Source: an uncultured Actinomycetes bacterium (GTDB taxonomy: Bacteria > Actinomycetota > Acidimicrobiia > Acidimicrobiales > Microtrichaceae). Taken from it: a DNA stretch of 8,960 nucleotides. The stretch lies in contig CAJBIS010000075.1 of the NCBI GenBank assembly GCA_903953195.1, forward strand, positions 1 to 8,960, in the 5' to 3' direction. The notes beneath the pieces were generated by a model. That model ran no database searches and was not told where the DNA came from. It was given only the letters and a program-made list of their open reading frames with translations. Of this stretch, positions 5,664 to 8,960 are shown piece after piece (positions within the stretch are counted from its first letter, which is position 1; each line of letters begins with the position of its first letter). Both the position numbers and the translations under genes were made by a program.

Positions 5664-7136
5664 ATGGAACGACTGTCAGGTCTGGACGCGACCTTCCTCT
5701 ACCTCGAGACGCCGCGGACCCACATGCACGTGGCGATGGTCGGCATCTACGACGCCAGCACCATGCCGGGCGGCTACTCGTTCAACGCCATCAAGGAGAC
5801 CATCCGCGAACGCCTGCCGCTCGTCCCGCCGTTCCGGCGCCGCCTCGTCCGGGTGCCGTTCCAGTTGCACCATCCGGTGTGGATCGAGGACCCCGACTTC
5901 AACCTCGACTACCACGTGCGACGCATCGGGTGTCCCGCACCGGGTGGGCGGCGAGAACTCGCCGAGGTCGCCGGCCAGATCGTGTCGATCCCGCTCGACC
6001 GCAACCGGCCGCTGTGGGAGGCCTGGGTGATCGAGGGGCTCAAGCACGACCGGATCGGTTTCGTGTGCAAGGTCCACCACGCCGCGATCGACGGGGCGTC
6101 GGGCGCCGAGATCATGACCGAACTGTTCGACTTCGACGCGTCGGGCCGTGAGGTCGCCACCGAGCCCGTCGAACCGGAGCACGTGCCGAGCGACCTCGAG
6201 CTCGTGTCGTACGCCGCCATGTCGAAGCTGCGCCTCGCCGGTGACGCCTTCGGCCTCATCGGGCGAACCGCCCGGTCGGTGGCCACGCTCATCGGCAACG
6301 TGCGCAATCCCGACGTCAGCCATGGCGCCGTCCCGCTGACCGCGCCGCGCACCCCGTTCAACATGTCGATCGGCCCGCACCGCAAGGTGGCGTTCGCCCG
6401 CATCCCGCTCGACACCGTCAAGCAGGTCAAGACCGCGCTCGACGTGAAGGTCAACGACGTGGTCCTCGCCGTGTGCACGGGCGCCCTTCGCCGGTACCTG
6501 GAGCAGAAGGATGCGCTGCCCGACACGCCGCTCGTCGCGGTGTGCCCGGTGTCGGTGCGTGACGGTGAGGACGAGCGCGACGGCGCGAACAAGGTCTCGG
6601 CCCTCTTCGCCTCGCTGCCCGTCGACGTCGACGATCCGGCGGAGCGCATCGCCACGATCGTGGCCAGCACCCAGGGCGCGAAGGAGGACCACCACGCCAT
6701 CGGCGCCCACACACTCACCGACTGGGCGGAGTGGGCGGCACCACGCACGTTCGGTCTGGCGGCCCGCCTCTACTCGTCGATGGGGCTGGCCAACGCGCAC
6801 CGACCGATCCACAACCTGGTCATCTCCAACGTCCCGGGCCCGCCGTTCCCCCTCTACTTCGGCGGCGCCGAGATGGTGGCGACGTACCCGATGGGCCCGA
6901 TCATGGACGGCGCCGGGCTCAACATCACCGTGCTGTCGTACCGCGATCACGTCGACATCGGTTTCCTCGCCGACGAGGAGCTGATGGAGGACCTCTGGGA
7001 CCTCGCCGCACAGGTCACCCCGGCGTTCGCCGAACTGACCGACCTCGCCGGAGTCGTCGACCCGACGCTGGTGAAGCGACCGGCGCCGGTCACCCCCACG
7101 TCGGCGGCGGCGAAGGCGGCCGAGCCCGCCGACTGA
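5664..7136 (+). CDS. Wax ester synthase / diacylglycerol acyltransferase (WS/DGAT)
   Basis: The enzyme transfers an acyl group from acyl-CoA to a long-chain alcohol or diacylglycerol, making wax esters or triacylglycerol at the inner membrane and on lipid bodies. The 490-residue product starts with the family opening MERLSGLDATFLYLET. It carries PLWEAW (116-121), the active-site motif HHAAIDG (138-144, HHxxxDG), the ND motif VKVNDVVLAVCTGALRRYL (261-279), NKVSALFASLPV (309-320), SNVPGPPFPLYFGG (388-401) and a terminal GLNITVLSY (418-426), so both the N-terminal acyltransferase and C-terminal DUF1298-type halves are present. The C-terminus ends in an Ala/Pro-rich tail. ATG 5664 has GAGAGGG 7 nt upstream. 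The divergent LipC-like esterase and the downstream acyl-CoA ligase fit acyl-group storage and release. Substrate preference cannot be read from the sequence. Confidence 0.95.
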   Translation: MERLSGLDATFLYLETPRTHMHVAMVGIYDASTMPGGYSFNAIKETIRERLPLVPPFRRRLVRVPFQLHHPVWIEDPDFNLDYHVRRIGCPAPGGRRELAEVAGQIVSIPLDRNRPLWEAWVIEGLKHDRIGFVCKVHHAAIDGASGAEIMTELFDFDASGREVATEPVEPEHVPSDLELVSYAAMSKLRLAGDAFGLIGRTARSVATLIGNVRNPDVSHGAVPLTAPRTPFNMSIGPHRKVAFARIPLDTVKQVKTALDVKVNDVVLAVCTGALRRYLEQKDALPDTPLVAVCPVSVRDGEDERDGANKVSALFASLPVDVDDPAERIATIVASTQGAKEDHHAIGAHTLTDWAEWAAPRTFGLAARLYSSMGLANAHRPIHNLVISNVPGPPFPLYFGGAEMVATYPMGPIMDGAGLNITVLSYRDHVDIGFLADEELMEDLWDLAAQVTPAFAELTDLAGVVDPTLVKRPAPVTPTSAAAKAAEPAD

Positions 7137-7141
7137 CCGGT

Positions 7142-7171
7142 GCGACACCCACCCGGAACCTGTTCTAGTTT
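7142..7171 (+). promoter_or_regulatory. Candidate leaderless promoter of the FadD19-like gene
   Basis: TAGTTT (7166-7171) matches the TANNNT -10 pattern and lies exactly at -12 to -7 relative to the GTG at 7178, so transcription would begin on the start codon. GCGACA at 7142-7147, 18 bp upstream, matches four of six -35 bases. There is no Shine-Dalgarno sequence, which fits a leaderless mRNA, common in Actinomycetota. Confidence 0.6.
7154..7167. promoter_or_regulatory. KstR-like operator overlapping the -10 box
   Basis: CGGAACCTGTTCTA contains the perfect inverted repeat GAAC-CT-GTTC. From memory, the mycobacterial KstR operator is TnnAACnnGTTnnA; here AAC, GTT and the final A match and only the first T is replaced by C. 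The site covers the first two bases of the -10 hexamer, so binding would repress. It stands directly before a FadD19-like ligase, and fadD19 belongs to the KstR cholesterol-catabolism regulon in mycobacteria. No kstR gene is in the window. Confidence 0.5.
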
Positions 7172-7177
7172 TCGGCC

Positions 7178-8815
7178 GTGAGCTACAACATCGCCGACCT
7201 CTTCGAACACACCGTCGACGCCGTCCCCGACCGGCTCTGCGTCGTCGACCGCGGACGGGAGTTCACGTTCGCCGAACTCGACGCCCGGGGCAACCGGTTC
7301 GGGCACTACCTCCTGTCGGCAGGCGTCGGTCCGGGCGACCACGTGGGCATCTACGCGATGAACTCCGAACAGTGGGTCACGGCGATGCTCGGCTGCCTCA
7401 AGGTCCGCGCGGTCCCGATCAACGTCAACTACCGGTACGTCGAGGACGAGCTCGCCCACATCATCGAGAACGCCGGACTGGTGGCCTGCGTCTTCGATCA
7501 GGGCTACGCCTCCCGCCTGGCGAACGTGGCGGGCCGTTCCCCGGCCCTGACGGTCTTCGTCCACATCGAGGACGACAGCGGCGAGGATGCCGTCGGCCTG
7601 CTCGGCTCCGTCCCCTTCGAGGTCGCCGTGAGCGACGCGTCGCCGGATCGCGACTTCCCCGAGCGGAGCGGCGACGACCACTACGTCATCTACACGGGCG
7701 GAACGACGGGCCTTCCCAAGGGCGTGGTCTGGCGGAGCGAGGACATCTACTTCGCGCTCGGCCAGGGCATCGACGCCCTCACCGGCGAGCGCGTCGCATC
7801 GGAGTACTCGAAGGCCGAGCAGGCGGCGGCCTCGGAGACCGGCCTGGTCTTCTGCGTCATCCCACCGCTCATGCACGGTGCCGCGCAGATCGCCACGATG
7901 AGCCAGTGGTTCATCGGCACGACGATCGTGCTGCTGCCGAAGTTCGACGCCGAGGACGTGTGGGATCTCGTGGATCGCTACGGCATCAACGCCATGCTGA
8001 TCACCGGGGATGCGATCGGTCGGCCGCTCATCGAGGCGATCGAGGCCGAGCCCGGCCGCTGGGACGCATCGAGCATGGTGGCGCTGTCGTCGAGCGCCGC
8101 GCTCTTCAGTCAGTCGGTCAAGGATCGATTCCTCGAACGATTCCCGAATCTCATCATCACCGACTCGATCGGGTCGACCGAGGGCGGCTTCAACGGCATC
8201 ACCTACGCCGCCAAGGGTCAGCGGATCGAAGGTGGCGGGCCCACCGTCGAGCCAGGTCGTGACGTGGTGATCCTCGACGACGACCTCCAGCCGATCCTCC
8301 CGGGCGATGATCGGATCGGCCGCCTGGCTAGGTCGGGCAACATCCCGCTGGGCTACCACAACGACCCGGTCAAGACCGCCGAGACCTTCGTCGAGGTCGA
8401 CGAGGTCCGTTACGCCGTGGCCGGCGACTTCGCCCGTTGGACCGATGACGGGAAACTCGTAATGCTCGGACGGGGCACCGTGAGCATCAACTCGGGGGGC
8501 GAGAAGATCTTCCCCGAGGAGGTCGAACAGGCTCTCAAGTCACACCCCACAGTGTTCGACTGCCTCGTCGTCGGCGTGCCCGACGAACGGTGGGGTCAAC
8601 ACGTTGCCGTGGTGGTGCAGTTCCGCACCGGGGAGTCGGCAACGGTCGAGGAGCTCGCGGACCACGCCCGGACCCACGTCGCCGGATACAAGGTCCCCCG
8701 CGAACTCCACACGGTGGACGAGATCATGCGCTCACCGTCGGGCAAACCGGACTACCCGTGGGCGAAGCAGGTCGCCGAGTCGGGCACGCACCTGACGGAC
8801 CCCGCCGGCAACTGA
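7178..8815 (+). CDS. FadD19-like acyl-CoA synthetase (AMP-dependent, steroid/fatty acid-CoA ligase type)
   Basis: This ligase would adenylate a carboxylic acid and then form its CoA thioester. The 545-residue product is full length. It has the nucleotide loop YTGGTTGLPKGVVWRSEDIY (172-191), IPPLMHGAAQ (228-237), DSIGSTEGGF (329-338, the aromatic/STE motif region), NIPLGYHNDPVKTAETF (388-404), GDFARW (416-421), LGRGTVSINSGGEKIFPEEV (430-449) and the catalytic lysine in RSPSGKPDY (Lys523). The GGTTG loop followed by VxWRxEDI, and the IITDSIGSTE block, closely recall M. tuberculosis FadD19, which activates the C26 side chain of cholesterol metabolites; other members act on fatty acids, so the substrate is inferred only. 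GTG 7178 has no ribosome binding site but has a -10 box at leaderless spacing with a KstR-like palindrome. It follows the WS/DGAT gene by 41 bp and converges with a second ligase of the same type. Confidence 0.92.
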   Translation: MSYNIADLFEHTVDAVPDRLCVVDRGREFTFAELDARGNRFGHYLLSAGVGPGDHVGIYAMNSEQWVTAMLGCLKVRAVPINVNYRYVEDELAHIIENAGLVACVFDQGYASRLANVAGRSPALTVFVHIEDDSGEDAVGLLGSVPFEVAVSDASPDRDFPERSGDDHYVIYTGGTTGLPKGVVWRSEDIYFALGQGIDALTGERVASEYSKAEQAAASETGLVFCVIPPLMHGAAQIATMSQWFIGTTIVLLPKFDAEDVWDLVDRYGINAMLITGDAIGRPLIEAIEAEPGRWDASSMVALSSSAALFSQSVKDRFLERFPNLIITDSIGSTEGGFNGITYAAKGQRIEGGGPTVEPGRDVVILDDDLQPILPGDDRIGRLARSGNIPLGYHNDPVKTAETFVEVDEVRYAVAGDFARWTDDGKLVMLGRGTVSINSGGEKIFPEEVEQALKSHPTVFDCLVVGVPDERWGQHVAVVVQFRTGESATVEELADHARTHVAGYKVPRELHTVDEIMRSPSGKPDYPWAKQVAESGTHLTDPAGN

Positions 8816-8829
8816 GGGTTCGCAGCGTC

Positions 8830-8842
8830 GATCGGCCCGATC
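8830..8842. other. Palindrome between convergent ligase genes, possible weak terminator stem
   Basis: GATCG-GCC-CGATC forms a 5-bp stem with a 3-nt loop in the 38-bp gap between the two convergent stops. The position suits a bidirectional terminator, but the stem is short and no T-run follows on either strand, so intrinsic termination is doubtful. Confidence 0.22.
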
Positions 8843-8853
8843 AGCCAGTCCGT

Positions 8854-8960
8854 TCAGTCGGCCGCCGGTCCGCGCTCCGCGGCGGCGCGCGCCCAGCGGT
8901 AGTCCGCCTTGCCGGCGGGTGACCGTTCGATGTGCTCGACGATGACGAGCCCGCGCGGCA
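8854..8960 (-). CDS. Second acyl-CoA synthetase of FadD19 type, C-terminal 34 residues (partial)
   Basis: A minus-strand frame enters from the right edge and stops with TGA at 8856-8854. Its 34 readable residues include VEHIERSPAGKADYRWAR, which aligns with the end of the neighbouring ligase (VDEIMRSPSGKPDYPWAK) and contains the C-terminal catalytic lysine context SPAGK. A PR-L segment precedes it in both proteins. It therefore looks like the C-terminus of a paralogous or related AMP-dependent ligase, transcribed towards the first one. The remaining 500 or so residues lie outside the window, so substrate and subfamily cannot be assigned beyond this. The tail after the lysine is short and ends ERGPAAD. 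Confidence 0.8.
   Translation of the reverse strand, partial: PRGLVIVEHIERSPAGKADYRWARAAAERGPAAD

Overview
This is a high-GC stretch with dense gene packing, GTG starts, several candidate leaderless promoters and lipid genes of mycobacterial type (a LipC-like esterase, a WS/DGAT acyltransferase and FadD19-like acyl-CoA ligases). It fits a lipid-metabolising member of the Actinomycetota. The gene mix and the apparent absence of mycobacterial genus-specific genes make an Acidimicrobiia-type organism a reasonable guess, but the sequence does not prove the class. No RNA gene, insertion sequence, integrase, CRISPR array or phage gene is visible.

Left part (1-3115, all minus strand, read from right to left): a MarR-family regulator, a small proline-rich single-pass membrane protein, the flavin transferase ApbE, and the first 300 codons of an acetoacetyl-CoA synthetase that runs off the left edge. 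The membrane protein and apbE are 3 bp apart and look translationally coupled. The other gaps are about 50-65 bp.

Middle (3116-4274): a 158-bp divergent regulatory region carries two TTGA-N4-TCAA palindromes, one on a TTGACA -35 box. It precedes a plus-strand pair, a YceI-family protein and a VOC-fold (glyoxalase/dioxygenase-like) protein, separated by 2 bp. This looks like a MarR-controlled yceI-VOC operon.

Right part (4299-8960): a minus-strand LipC-like membrane-associated esterase is divergent from a plus-strand WS/DGAT wax ester/triacylglycerol synthase. A FadD19-like acyl-CoA ligase follows 41 bp downstream. It has its own apparently leaderless promoter, overlapped by a palindrome matching the KstR (cholesterol-catabolism repressor) operator core. 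The right edge holds the last 34 codons of a second ligase of the same subfamily, convergent with the first. Together these genes would activate acyl or steroid side-chain acids to CoA thioesters, store acyl groups as neutral lipid and hydrolyse esters.

The families are mostly known. The best leads are regulatory: the paired MarR-type operators, the KstR-like site fused to a leaderless promoter, and a 14-bp palindrome before the acetoacetyl-CoA synthetase. The pairing of apbE with a low-complexity membrane protein that lacks a recognisable flavinylation site is also worth following.
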